Below are positions 35,810 to 45,083 of a stretch of DNA of 64,000 nucleotides, piece after piece; position 1 is the first letter of the stretch; every line of letters starts with the position of its first letter. The DNA is taken from positions 62,001-126,000 of the forward strand of contig NZ_SSMQ01000031.1 in the NCBI RefSeq assembly GCF_005144585.1. Reading direction: 5' to 3'. Source of the DNA: Polyangium fumosum (GTDB lineage: Bacteria > Myxococcota_A > Polyangia > Polyangiales > Polyangiaceae). Both the position numbers and the translations under genes were made by a program. The notes beneath the pieces were generated by a model, which saw nothing but the letters and a program-made list of their open reading frames with translations, did no database searches and had not been told where the DNA came from.

Positions 35810-38470
35810 TCAAGGAAACACTTCGCTGAGGAGCGCGTCGGCCGCGACCGGCTTGACGTAATGCCGGGAAAAACCCGCCTCGAAGGCGCGGCGTTTGTCA
35901 TGCTCCTGGCCGTAGCCGGTCACCGCGACGAGCGTGATGCGCTCGCCGTAGGCCGTGCGGAGCTCGAGCGCGAGCTCGTAGCCGTCCATGACCGGCAAGC
36001 CGATGTCGAGGATGCCGATCTCGGGCCGGAACGTCGCCGCGAGGGCGAGCGCCTGCGGGCCGTCGTGCGCGACCACGACCTCGTGGCCGTGGCTCGTGAG
36101 CACCTCGGCGAGCATCTGCGCCGCGTCGCGGTTGTCGTCGACGACGAGCACGCGCCGCACCTTGCTGAGCCGCGGAGAGACGGGCGCAGGGAGGTCCGGC
36201 GAGGACGCGCGGCGCGGCGAGAGCGCAGGGAGGCGCACCTCGAACTCGCTGCCCCTGCCCGGGCCCTCGCTGCGCGCGCTCACCGCGCCCCCGTGCAGCT
36301 TGACGAGGCTCCGCACGAGCCCGAGGCCGAGCCCGAGCCCACCACCCGCACGATCGGCGCCACGCGCGCCCTGCACGAAGAGGTCGAAGATCACGGGCAG
36401 CATCTCGGAGGGGATGCCGCTGCCGTCGTCACGCACCGTGACCACGACCTCGTCCCCCTCGCGCCGCGCGGCGACCGCGATGTGCCCGCCCGCGTCCGTG
36501 TACCGGGCCGCATTCGTGAGCAAATTCGCGAGGACTTGCGCCATGCGGGTCTCGTCCACCTCGACGACGAGCCCCTCGGCCGGCACGTCCACGCGGAGCT
36601 CGTGCCGCTTCTGCTCGAAGAGCGGGCTCGCGATCTCGATGGCCTGCGAGAAGACACGGGCGATCTCGATGGGCCGCGTGCTGAGCTGGATCTTGCCGCG
36701 CATGATGCGCGAGACGTCGAGCAGGTCGTCGACGAGCGAGACGAGGTGCTGGACCTGGCGCTCGATGACGTCACGCTCGCGCTCGAGGCCGTCCGTGCGC
36801 CCCTTGAGGCGCATCAGGTAGAGCGCCGTGAGGATCGGGGAGAGGGGGTTTCGAAGCTCGTGCCCGAGGAGCGCGAGGAACTCGTCCTTGCGCCGATCGG
36901 CGTCGCGCGCGATCTCGTACGCGCGGCGCAGCTCCGCCTCGGCCTGCTTGCGATCCCCGATGTCCATGCAGATGGACAGGCACTGGACGCTGCCGTCTCC
37001 ATGCACGACGGGCGCCGAGTAGAGGGACATGTCGATGCTGTGGCCGAGCTTGTGCTTGCGCTCGACCTCGATGTCCGAGAGCACCTCGCCCTGCGCGACC
37101 CGCGCGAGGAACGCCTCGGTCTCGTGAGGTTTTTCCGTGATGGGCAAGAAGCGCCCCACGGTCTCGGCCGCGGACCAGCCGAACATGCGCTCGGCCGCGG
37201 GGTTCCAGACGCGCACGGTGCCGTCGGTGTCGAGGATCATGGCCGCCACGGGGCACGCCGCGATGAACGCGGTGAGCGTGCGGTTCTCGTGCTCGAAGGC
37301 GGCGTGCAGCATGGCCCGGTCGAGCGCGACCGCGCTCCTGTGCACGAGCTCCTCGGCGATCGAAGCGCCGTCCGCGTCGAGCGCGCCCTCGGCGCCCCAG
37401 CCGAAGAGGAGCACGCCGATCGTGCGGCCGCGAGCCACGAGCGGGTGGCAGAGCAGCGAGCCCGGCGTGACCACGCCCTCCCCGCTCGCGGCCGGGAAGC
37501 GCGCCTCGATCGCGGCCCTCGACGAGAGCCGCAGGCGCTCGCCCGTGCGAAAGGTGAGCGCGAGCGGGCTGTTCGCGTCGACGGGGAACGGCTGGCTCGG
37601 CGTGCGGCTCGTCCACGACGCGGCGCCCTCGTGCTCCAGCACCACGAGCCTTTGCCCGTCCGGCGTGGGGATCGCGAGGACCGCGCGATCGGCCGTGAGG
37701 GCCGCGCGGGCGTCGACCACGACGGCGCGCGCGACCTCCAGCGGCGTCGTGGCCGCGGCGAGCGCGGCGGTCGTGTGCTGGAGGCGATCGATCCGCTGGG
37801 CGACACGCGCGAGCTCGGCGCGGGCCTTCCGCTCGGCGTCGAAGAGACGCGCGCGATCGAGGGCGAGCGCGCACTGGCGCCCGAGCGTGACGGCGAGCGC
37901 GCGGTCCTCGTCGGTGAAGCGCACGCTCGGCGGGAAGCTGAAGCCCATCCCGCCGAGGACACGATCGCCCACGAGGAGCGGGAGCGCGATGCGGGGTCCA
38001 CGCGGCCCGACCGTGGCGCGCGCGGCGTCTGGACAGGTGGCCGCCCACTCCGCTTCGGTCTCGATGAACACGGGCGCTCGTCGTTGCACGGCCATCGCGA
38101 TCGGGGTCGATGCGCTCCGCGCGTGCCTTCGCCACTGCGCGAGCACCTCGTCGGGCATGCCCTTCGCGTCGAGGATCACGAACTCGTCGCCCTCGACCAT
38201 CGCGACGACCGCCGCGCTCGCGCCGAGCGCAGCCGCGCCGAGGTCGAGGATCACCTTCGCGACGGCGTCTTCGCTCGTCGCCGTGAGGAGCGCGATCGTG
38301 ATCTCTTCGAGGCAAACGAGCCGCCGGAGCGCGCCACAAGGGTGCGTCTCGCCCGCCCGCGCGGCAGCTCCGCTTTCCTCCCGTACCTCCCGTACCACTG
38401 AGGATCGAGCGTCCGAGGTGAAGAAGAGATCGCTCCCCGTATCCCCCTCCCAATGTCCAGCACGATCCAT
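35810..38470 (-). CDS. Hybrid sensor histidine kinase (GAF-GAF-PAS-HisKA-HATPase-REC)
   Basis: 886 residues, no membrane segment, so cytoplasmic. Two GAF-like domains come first (about 45-215 and 235-390), then a PAS (MILDTDGTVRVWNPAAERMFGW). The HisKA H-box is LALLGHELRNPLSPI, followed by an HATPase with N box (LANLLTNAARYT), G1 (DDGSGIP) and GLGLGLGLVRSL. The C-terminal receiver has acidic VVDDN, phospho-acceptor Asp in GILDIGLPVMDG and Lys in HYVKPV. A hybrid kinase of this kind passes phosphate to its own receiver; no HPt or output protein is adjacent. Confidence 0.93.
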   Translation of the reverse strand: MDRAGHWEGDTGSDLFFTSDARSSVVREVREESGAAARAGETHPCGALRRLVCLEEITIALLTATSEDAVAKVILDLGAAALGASAAVVAMVEGDEFVILDAKGMPDEVLAQWRRHARSASTPIAMAVQRRAPVFIETEAEWAATCPDAARATVGPRGPRIALPLLVGDRVLGGMGFSFPPSVRFTDEDRALAVTLGRQCALALDRARLFDAERKARAELARVAQRIDRLQHTTAALAAATTPLEVARAVVVDARAALTADRAVLAIPTPDGQRLVVLEHEGAASWTSRTPSQPFPVDANSPLALTFRTGERLRLSSRAAIEARFPAASGEGVVTPGSLLCHPLVARGRTIGVLLFGWGAEGALDADGASIAEELVHRSAVALDRAMLHAAFEHENRTLTAFIAACPVAAMILDTDGTVRVWNPAAERMFGWSAAETVGRFLPITEKPHETEAFLARVAQGEVLSDIEVERKHKLGHSIDMSLYSAPVVHGDGSVQCLSICMDIGDRKQAEAELRRAYEIARDADRRKDEFLALLGHELRNPLSPILTALYLMRLKGRTDGLERERDVIERQVQHLVSLVDDLLDVSRIMRGKIQLSTRPIEIARVFSQAIEIASPLFEQKRHELRVDVPAEGLVVEVDETRMAQVLANLLTNAARYTDAGGHIAVAARREGDEVVVTVRDDGSGIPSEMLPVIFDLFVQGARGADRAGGGLGLGLGLVRSLVKLHGGAVSARSEGPGRGSEFEVRLPALSPRRASSPDLPAPVSPRLSKVRRVLVVDDNRDAAQMLAEVLTSHGHEVVVAHDGPQALALAATFRPEIGILDIGLPVMDGYELALELRTAYGERITLVAVTGYGQEHDKRRAFEAGFSRHYVKPVAADALLSEVFP

Positions 38471-38576
38471 GATTTGTAGGAAATCTTCCCCGCTTGGGCC
38501 GAACCGCGAAACCCGTGAAGATCCTGATCCTCCGTCGGGGAATTCCGCAGCGGGATGGGCTCGTTCCTGCGCGAAA

Positions 38577-40277
38577 TCACCGGGGAATTGCGTCCTTCAG
38601 CGCCTCGAGGGCGGCCGAGAGATCCCGCACGCAGCGCGGCAAGGCGGCCGGATCGGGGCTCGCCGCGAGCGCGCGCGCGGCCTCGGGTGAGACCCCGACG
38701 AGCAGGCACTCGGCCCCGACCAGGCGGAGCGCGCGCGAGAGGCGCAGGATGAGCGCGAGGGCCTCGTCGTCGATCAGGCGCGCGCCGGTCACGTCCACGA
38801 TCACGCGGCGCGCCGATCGTTCCCAGGCCGCGCGGAGCGCGCGCTCCTCGATGTCCGCCGCGCGCGCCCGATCGATGCGGCCCACGAGCGGCAGGAGCAG
38901 GACGCCCGGGAGCACGGGCGCGAGGGGCGCGCCGAGCTCGCGGATGAGCGCGTGTTGCGCCTCGATCCGCGCCTCCTGCCGCGCGTGCGCCTCCTCGAGC
39001 TCCATGTGCTCGACGAGCGCCTCCTCGGCGAACGCGCGGGCCCGGATGGACTCGTCGAGCGCGCGCTCGAGCTCGCCGAGCTCGTCGTCCTCGAAGGTCG
39101 AGAGCCCGACCTCGGGCGCGCCCCACGCCATGTCGGCGAGCCGGTCGAGGATCCGCTGGATGCGTTCCCGGGCAGGCGCGGGAAGGCTGCTGCACGGCGG
39201 CGGCGGACGGCGCTCGGCGCGATGGGCGCAGAACGGCGCGGCGCGTACGGCGCCGAGCGGATCGTCGAAGGAGAAGCCGCGCACGTCGTCGAGGCGCGGG
39301 GCGGCGTCGTTCATGCCGAGGCGCGCCGCGAGCCCGCGCGCCGGCTCGGCTTCGAAGATCGCGCGCGCGGAAGCGTGGTGCTCGACGTCCCCCGCGAGCT
39401 GCCCCCAGCGCTGCATTTGCGCGAGGATCCACACGCCGTATTCGACGAACGGCGTGGGCGTGAAGCCGATGCGCTCGGGGCCGAGGGGATCGCTCGGGCT
39501 CATGGGATCGCCGGCGAGGCCTTTTTCCAGGGCGCCGCACACCTCCGCGGGCAAGTAGCCTCGGGCGACGACGAGGCCCGCGGCGGCGCGACGGCCTTCG
39601 GGCTCCATCCGCTCGAGCTCGGCCTGGGCCTCGACGACGGCTTCGAGCAGCGCGCCGGCGCGCTCGGGCCTCTCGCGCCAGAGCCTCGGCCCGAACGAGA
39701 GCGTGCAGCAGGGATGGCCCTGCCAAACCTCGCGGCTCTGCATGCAGTCCACGCCGCCGCCTCGATCCACGACGAGCTGCGCGAACGGCTCGGGGAACAT
39801 CGCGCCGTCGATGCGCCCGAGCGCGAGCCAGCGCGGCATGCGCGGCGGCGGCACCTCGCGGATCGCCACGTCCTTGAGCGGATTCACGCCTCCACGCGCG
39901 AGCCAGTCGCAGAGCAGGTAATACTGCATCGAGAAGCGATGCGGCACGCCGAGCACCTTGCCGGCGAGCTCGCGCGGCGTGGTGATCCGGCCGAGGGCCT
40001 TCGCCACGACGAGCGTGCTGCCGTTCTGGTTTTGCAGGGCGCGCACGCGGATGGGGGCGGCGCGGCCGTCGATCCCGAGGCCGGTGGCGAGGGCGAGGGG
40101 CGCGAGGAGGTGCGCCGCGTCGACCTTGTCGTGCGTGAGCAGACGCCGCACGGCGTCCCAGCTCGGGGCCCGGCGGAGCTCGACGGAGAGCCCCTTCTGC
40201 TCGAAAAAGCCGCGCGCCGCCGCATAAAGGAGCGGCATGCTGCAAGCGATGGGCACATAGACGATACGAAGGGTCAT
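38577..40277 (-). CDS. Periplasmic-binding-protein-like domain fused to STAS (RsbR-like)
   Basis: 566 residues from ATG 40277 with GGGGGCGG just upstream. The N-terminal part (MTLRIVYVPIACSMPLLYAA, QKGLSVELRRAPSWDAVRRLL, GLGIDGRAAPIRVRALQNQNG) matches the NrtA/CmpA/NMT1-like solute-binding fold but has no signal peptide, so it should act as a cytoplasmic ligand sensor. A coiled coil (about 400-430) leads to a C-terminal STAS domain. At the usual RsbR phospho-Thr position the sequence reads IDDEAL, not IDTxxA. That predicts a constitutively 'phosphorylated-like' or non-switchable partner of stressosome-type signalling. Confidence 0.87.
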   Translation of the reverse strand: MTLRIVYVPIACSMPLLYAAARGFFEQKGLSVELRRAPSWDAVRRLLTHDKVDAAHLLAPLALATGLGIDGRAAPIRVRALQNQNGSTLVVAKALGRITTPRELAGKVLGVPHRFSMQYYLLCDWLARGGVNPLKDVAIREVPPPRMPRWLALGRIDGAMFPEPFAQLVVDRGGGVDCMQSREVWQGHPCCTLSFGPRLWRERPERAGALLEAVVEAQAELERMEPEGRRAAAGLVVARGYLPAEVCGALEKGLAGDPMSPSDPLGPERIGFTPTPFVEYGVWILAQMQRWGQLAGDVEHHASARAIFEAEPARGLAARLGMNDAAPRLDDVRGFSFDDPLGAVRAAPFCAHRAERRPPPPCSSLPAPARERIQRILDRLADMAWGAPEVGLSTFEDDELGELERALDESIRARAFAEEALVEHMELEEAHARQEARIEAQHALIRELGAPLAPVLPGVLLLPLVGRIDRARAADIEERALRAAWERSARRVIVDVTGARLIDDEALALILRLSRALRLVGAECLLVGVSPEAARALAASPDPAALPRCVRDLSAALEALKDAIPR

Positions 40278-40320
40278 CCGCCCCCGGTCTCCTCGTCCCC
40301 CCCCGATCCTCCGCGGCTGA

Positions 40321-40450
40321 GCATGGGTCTCATCGTGCAGGCGTGGGAGCCGGGGCGCCGCCCCGGACCCCGCGGGGGCTATCCGCCCCTCGACCCGGAC
40401 CAGGGCCAAGCCCTGGACCAGGATCGACAGCGCGCTATGCGCGCTGTCGC
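40321..40450 (+). repeat. Interspersed hairpin element, copy A
   Basis: Non-coding element filling most of the 235-base gap. It contains CCGGGGCGCCGCCCCGG, then CCCCGCGGGGGCT, the ACCAGGG...CCCTGGACC stem and a perfect hairpin GACAGCGCGC-TAT-GCGCGCTGTC (40426-40448). The first 100 bases are about 90% identical to copy B at 48500-48600 read on the other strand. The terminal hairpin sequence differs from copies B and C. It could also serve as transcription terminator for the neighbouring minus-strand gene. Confidence 0.8.
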
Positions 40451-40512
40451 CAGGGAAGAAGTCTCTAGCCGTACGGCCAGCGCTGCGGTCTCGGCTGGCT
40501 CGCGTCGCGCGC

Positions 40513-41286
40513 TCAGCCCTCGTTCGAGGGCGCCGCCGACGTCGTTTGGTCGGCGGGCGTGCTCGTGCCGGACGCGGGGGCCGGGTAGCGCTTCGCGAGC
40601 GCGTGCAAGGACTCCAGAAGCGCCTGCGCCCGCGGTTGATCGCCGGGCGTCCCGCATCGAATCGCCCATGCAATCGAGTCTGCCACGGCCGCGAACGTCG
40701 TCGAGCAGGCGCCGAGCGCGGCGCGCCGTCGCTCGCTCGGCCGTCGCCCCGTGCCCTGACCGTGACCGATCGCGTCGGCCAACGCGTCCGTCGTCTCCTC
40801 GATTTCGGCGATCACCCCATCGAGCCCGAGCAAATGGATATCCGCGGCGTGCTGTGCCTCCTTGGCGAGCTGCACCTGCGTGCGACCGAAATCAACCTCC
40901 TGTTGATACCGGAGCTTCGTCTGTCCGCTGCCTGCGCCGAGCAAGAATGCCTTTTGCAAGCGCGCCGAGGCCGCGCGCTTCTCGGGGTCCTTGTCGTGGC
41001 TCGCGAGGAGGAGGCCCCCGAACTTCTTCTGCGTGCCATCCCAGGCGCCATCCACGTCTTTCGCTGCGTCCGCTCCGCCGCGGGCGGCGCCGAGTTCGGC
41101 GAGCGTCCAGCCGATGCGCAGCTTCCAGGCGACCTGCAAGGGGGCCTCGCATAAGGGTTTGGCCGGCCCTTGGCCGCCGCCCTCGAAGTCCTTGGAATCG
41201 ACGAGCGCCCACTCCCCCTGCGCTAGCTCCTGGGCGAAGCCGTGGAACCCCTCCTCGGGGACGTGCGCGTAGCTCGGTTCCGACAT
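40513..41286 (-). CDS. Hypothetical helical protein
   Basis: 257 residues, cytoplasmic, start at 41286 with GGAGGAG eight bases upstream. Mostly helical, Ala/Glu/Gln-rich; the C-terminal 40 residues are Ser/Thr/Pro/Ala low complexity. The middle (KLRYQQEVDFGRTQVQLAKEAQHAADIHLLGLDGVIAEIEETTDALADAIG) predicts a long coiled coil. No motif recognised. It stands between a repeat element and a Cys-rich lipoprotein gene. Confidence 0.8.
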   Translation of the reverse strand: MSEPSYAHVPEEGFHGFAQELAQGEWALVDSKDFEGGGQGPAKPLCEAPLQVAWKLRIGWTLAELGAARGGADAAKDVDGAWDGTQKKFGGLLLASHDKDPEKRAASARLQKAFLLGAGSGQTKLRYQQEVDFGRTQVQLAKEAQHAADIHLLGLDGVIAEIEETTDALADAIGHGQGTGRRPSERRRAALGACSTTFAAVADSIAWAIRCGTPGDQPRAQALLESLHALAKRYPAPASGTSTPADQTTSAAPSNEG

Positions 41287-41384
41287 TGGCGTTTCTCCTC
41301 CGCGCGAGAGGGTACGCAAGGACCGCTCCCCTGTAAAGATGTCGCAGGCGGAAACGCCGCGAACCCGCGGCGCGGAGGTCGGAT

Positions 41385-42605
41385 TCACCCCGCGAACACG
41401 TACGACGGCCGGCAGCAGAACGTGATCGCGTTGTCCATATCCGCCATGGCCCCGCCGAACGGCTCGCCGCCGCTCGCCTCGCAGGTCCCGGCCATGTACA
41501 TCGCGGGGCTCGCCTCCTTGCTGCCGAGGGCGCGGCCGGAAGGGAAGATCGGGTCGCAATCCCCCCCCACTGATGCGGTCGACTTCTCATGGAACTGCGC
41601 CGCGCACGCTCCATCCTCGAACAACCGCAACGACGAAACGCACGCCCCGCCATTCGGCGCCCCGCACGCGCATTCCGTGCACCCACGCCCCTCCTTCACC
41701 TCTTCCGGGTACATCCAGCGCGCCGGCTCGCCCTGGTAATGCATGGGGCACTCCATGTGGATCCCCTCCCGCCAGATACAGACCCGATAAGGAAGCAGCA
41801 CCTGCGGGAGGCACATCTTGCCGGGATTGTCGCAGAGCGAAGTATCATTCTCCCCGCGACAGGCAAGACTCGTCGTCTGCCATTTCGTGATGCGTCCGAC
41901 GACCTTGGGCACCTCGACCACATCCACCTCGCACTTCTCATTTTGCGGCGGCGGCAACGGCCCGATCTCGATCGATTGCAGGCACGGCACGCCGCTCCCG
42001 GGCGGGCACTCGGCGCCCTGGGGCAAGGCATTCACGGCGGTGCAGCTCCCGTCCCATTCGGACGGGCCGTCGAAGGGGACCGTCGTGGCGCTTTGGTCGT
42101 CGCACGTCCCCGCGCGGATGGTGATGGACGTGGGGACGGGGTCGCAATCGCCGGTCGCGGGCTTGCATTCGCAGGCGTCACACGTGGCGGGGGGCGCGAT
42201 GAGGTCCGAATACATACGAGCCTGCACGGCGGGCGCCGTGTCGGCGAGGCATTTCGGCTGGTTCTCCTCGCCTTCGACGTTGTCCCCGAACCACACGACG
42301 AGGGGTTCATTGGGATGCCAGTGGATCGCGTCGTCCCCTTCCGGGAGGGGGACACACGTATGCGTGTCCATCGGGCAGCGGCCGTTGTCCGCGGTGGGGC
42401 CGTCGGTGCCGGCGTCGCCCGCGTCGGCAGCGGGGGCGTCGGTGCCAGCGTCTTGGGCGCAGATGGGGGTGGGGAAAAAAGTATCTGGATTGCACCTGTT
42501 CTCCGCGTCCTGCGGGACCCCGCCGCATCCGGCCCCGATCGACGCGGCGCCCCCGACCATGAGTCCTACCAGCGCGAGCGCGGTACGAATCCTCGACTTG
42601 TACAT
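41385..42605 (-). CDS. Cysteine-rich lipoprotein
   Basis: 406 residues, signal peptide with lipobox GAGC, then an Asp/Ala/Pro-rich tether (DAGTDAPAADAGDAGTDG). The mature region has more than 30 cysteines, for example CDACECKPATGDCDP and GCTECACGAPNGGACV, and no repeats of regular length. Probably a disulfide-stabilised surface protein. ATG 42605 gives the complete signal sequence; no strong ribosome site. The function is unknown. Confidence 0.84.
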   Translation of the reverse strand: MYKSRIRTALALVGLMVGGAASIGAGCGGVPQDAENRCNPDTFFPTPICAQDAGTDAPAADAGDAGTDGPTADNGRCPMDTHTCVPLPEGDDAIHWHPNEPLVVWFGDNVEGEENQPKCLADTAPAVQARMYSDLIAPPATCDACECKPATGDCDPVPTSITIRAGTCDDQSATTVPFDGPSEWDGSCTAVNALPQGAECPPGSGVPCLQSIEIGPLPPPQNEKCEVDVVEVPKVVGRITKWQTTSLACRGENDTSLCDNPGKMCLPQVLLPYRVCIWREGIHMECPMHYQGEPARWMYPEEVKEGRGCTECACGAPNGGACVSSLRLFEDGACAAQFHEKSTASVGGDCDPIFPSGRALGSKEASPAMYMAGTCEASGGEPFGGAMADMDNAITFCCRPSYVFAG

Positions 42606-42621
42606 GGAGTGATGGTCGCGG

Positions 42622-42657
42622 GTTCGTCGGGGAACTGTCAAGTGTTCTCCGACGAAC
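42622..42657 (-). terminator. Terminator directly after the TPR/outer-membrane gene
   Basis: Inverted repeat GTTCGTCGGGGAAC (42622-42635) / GTTCTCCGACGAAC (42644-42657), 13 of 14 pairs, loop of eight bases, beginning one base past the stop of the 42659-43975 gene and ahead of the next start at 42605. Confidence 0.6.
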
Positions 42658-42658
42658 T

Positions 42659-43975
42659 CTAGAACTTTCTTAATAGCGCGAGCGACGTGCTGATCATCAC
42701 CGCGGGTTGTTCCACCAGCACGGTTTGTCCGACGACGATCCGCGTCCCCCGAGAGAGCCCCAAGACATCCCCGGCCACCTGGAGGCCCCACGAGGAACCC
42801 AGGTCAAGCCGAGCGCCCAGCCGCCCGCCAAAGCCGGGGCTGAAGAAAACATCCGACCCGCGTTCGTACTTGGTTTCATCCCAGTTGACTGCGATGACCC
42901 CGAGGTGCCCGAGCCCGCACCCGAGGAAGTAGCGCCAGTTCGCACATAGTCCCAGCACGCCTCCCGCCGTCATCGTGGTGATCGCTTCTCCCTTGACACC
43001 CCCCGCAAGCCATGCTGCCCGCCCCTCCAGCTCCACCGACACATGCTCATGGAGCCGCAAACCCCCCGTAATCGAAGCGCCCACCGCAGGCGCCCACGTC
43101 GCCGCGCCAAACACCACGACCGGCCCCACGCCAACGAAGCCACGCATCGGCTTCTTCTCTGCGTCGCTCGGCTTCGCCGGCTGCTCCTCGTACCCGTACG
43201 GATCCTCCTGCTTCGTGTACCGCTCGACGTAGACGCCGAGCGCGCTCTCGGCCTTCGCCTTCGTCGCCGCGAGCGGCACAGGCGGGGCCACGGGGACGAC
43301 CGCCGGCGCGGGCGCGGGCTCCACCTTCGGCGCCGGCTCCACGTTCGGCGCCGGCTCGGGCAGCTTCCAGCGGAGGTTCGCGTACACCTCGCCGCCGGCC
43401 GGGCAATTCACGACGTCCCGAGCTTCGCCGTGCTCTTTCGATTGCCCGACGATAACCAGGCGGCCGGGGACCTCGAACATCCGGAAAAACGCACCGAGCT
43501 TCCGTGAGACAGGATCTCCGTTGACCGTGACCGCGGCGTCCTGGAGGTTTCCTGCGACGTGGAGCAGGCAGACACGCGCGCGCACGGCGAGGATTCCGCG
43601 CATGATCCTTTCCTTGTCTTTCGCGTCCTTTCCGGCGCCGCCCTCCAGCGCCTCGATCAGGAGCGCCGTCGCCGAGACGGGCCTATCGATCTGTAGAAGA
43701 TAGAGCCCGACGCGCGCGGCGAGCTCCGGGTCCGGGTGGAGATCGTAGGCACGCCGATACGCCTTCACCGCCTCGTCGACCTGCCCGCGCGCCCGCGCCG
43801 CGTCGCCCAGCTCCACCAGAACCTTCCATGCCTTCGTGACGGCCTCCGGGGACGGGGGAGGTGGCTCCGCCGGTGATGCTGCATCGGGCGGGGCTGTGTC
43901 GGGCTCGTCGGCATAGGCGACGGGGGCGAGGAGCGAAAGGCAAAGGAGCGGGGCGAGGGATTGGGCGCGCGGCAT
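42659..43975 (-). CDS. TPR protein with C-terminal outer-membrane barrel-like domain
   Basis: 438 residues. The signal peptide ends AYADEP. Residues about 45-110 contain a tetratricopeptide pair (LGDAARARGQVDEAVKAYRRAYDLHPDPELAARVGLYLL). A PEGA-like beta segment follows (VTVNGDPVSRKLGAFFRMFEVPGRLVIVG), then a Pro/Ala linker. The last 170 residues alternate Gly and aromatic beta strands (GASITGGLRLHEHVSVELEGRAAW, GFGGRLGARLDLGSSWGLQVAGDVLG) ending with Phe, typical of a small outer-membrane barrel. This architecture is frequent in myxobacteria; the role is unknown. Confidence 0.87.
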   Translation of the reverse strand: MPRAQSLAPLLCLSLLAPVAYADEPDTAPPDAASPAEPPPPSPEAVTKAWKVLVELGDAARARGQVDEAVKAYRRAYDLHPDPELAARVGLYLLQIDRPVSATALLIEALEGGAGKDAKDKERIMRGILAVRARVCLLHVAGNLQDAAVTVNGDPVSRKLGAFFRMFEVPGRLVIVGQSKEHGEARDVVNCPAGGEVYANLRWKLPEPAPNVEPAPKVEPAPAPAVVPVAPPVPLAATKAKAESALGVYVERYTKQEDPYGYEEQPAKPSDAEKKPMRGFVGVGPVVVFGAATWAPAVGASITGGLRLHEHVSVELEGRAAWLAGGVKGEAITTMTAGGVLGLCANWRYFLGCGLGHLGVIAVNWDETKYERGSDVFFSPGFGGRLGARLDLGSSWGLQVAGDVLGLSRGTRIVVGQTVLVEQPAVMISTSLALLRKF

Positions 43976-44090
43976 GGCGCGAAGAGGATACCGCAACCCA
44001 CACCGGAAAAGGGGAGGCCGACGCAAAACGGAGGTGTCAAGCACGGGGACAAACTTTCTGTTCTGGGTCGAACGGGCGGGGGGCGGGGGA

Positions 44091-45065
44091 TCACTTGCCG
44101 TCGAAGCGGAAGAGCCAGGCCTCGGCACGCTCCTTGTTCATGCGCAGACCCGGGCCGCCAAGGTGAAACCCGCCGTGTTCCTTGACCTGGATCTTCTTCA
44201 GCACCTTCGCGAGGGTGACGTAGTGCCGTGGCCAGCGGTTCTGCGTTGCGTCGCCGACCTCGGGGTGCGGACCGGCTTGGATCATCAAGCCGCCGTCGTA
44301 CTTGTAGAAGGGAAAGTTCGGCTCATCGAGGCGGATGCGTAGGTAGTCGTATCCTCCAGCCTCCTCGACGAAGTGATCGGAGAGGATGGTCAACCAGTTC
44401 ACGCCCTTGATGCCATGCTGGCACTTCAACCCATGGGAGATTGGTGCATTCACCTCGATGCCGGGGAAGCGGGAAGCCAGCGGAGTCACGAGCACGCAAG
44501 ATTGCTCTCGCGCAGCAAGGCTGACTGGTTCAAGAAAACCGACGCCGGCATATCCGTGGAAAGGCTTGAGCCTTTGGGCTGCATGTAGGACGCGCTGCTG
44601 AAAGTCGCCGGGATGATCGGCGAGCCATCGCAGCGGGTAGTAGAAATATAGGTGACCCAAATCGTCCTTATGATTGAGGCCCCAGTATTCACCACCGAAC
44701 GCCTGGATCTGGATGTCGGACGCAGCCCGCTCGCTCTCGCCTCCATGAATGCCGATGCCCCACTCCTGCCCGTCCGGATTGTCGGGCAGCCACGCGCGAG
44801 GTAAAGCAACGCGTCTCTTCTGGATAGCGTAAATCGGCGCGCGGTCGGACCGGTGATCTCGTATCCACTTGAGCTGGCCTTCGAACTGATGCAGGTACTC
44901 GTCGGCGATCTCTGTGACGGCCTCACGAACGGGACGCGTCCACGGTTCACGGAAGTAGAAGTAGGCCATCAGCCCGATCATCAGCGCGGGTCGGCCATCT
45001 GTGTCCCGTATGCAGAGCAGATCGGAGAGCGACTTCAGGTCTTCGTCGGGCAGCATATTCGACAT
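44091..45065 (-). CDS. DUF3396 type VI immunity-family protein
   Basis: 324 residues, 18 bases downstream of the VgrG-toxin fragment. The sequence (ALMIGLMAYFYFREPWTRPVREAV, then GGEYWGLNHKDDLGHLYFYYPLRWL, GVNWLTILSDHFVEEAGG, NRWPRHYVTLAKVLKKI) fits the DUF3396 family, annotated as type VI secretion immunity proteins. No signal peptide, so cytoplasmic, as required against a nuclease toxin. It would neutralise the VRR-NUC domain encoded just upstream. Its frame is intact although the toxin-bearing vgrG is disrupted. Confidence 0.87.
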   Translation of the reverse strand: MSNMLPDEDLKSLSDLLCIRDTDGRPALMIGLMAYFYFREPWTRPVREAVTEIADEYLHQFEGQLKWIRDHRSDRAPIYAIQKRRVALPRAWLPDNPDGQEWGIGIHGGESERAASDIQIQAFGGEYWGLNHKDDLGHLYFYYPLRWLADHPGDFQQRVLHAAQRLKPFHGYAGVGFLEPVSLAAREQSCVLVTPLASRFPGIEVNAPISHGLKCQHGIKGVNWLTILSDHFVEEAGGYDYLRIRLDEPNFPFYKYDGGLMIQAGPHPEVGDATQNRWPRHYVTLAKVLKKIQVKEHGGFHLGGPGLRMNKERAEAWLFRFDGK

Positions 45066-45083
45066 GTTTCGATATTCCTCGCT

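Noticed and set aside
35861-38401. Plus-strand open frame of 846 codons
   Set aside because: It is the antisense of the hybrid histidine kinase; composition is Arg/His/Glu-rich with no domain, while the minus strand has complete HisKA, HATPase and REC motifs.
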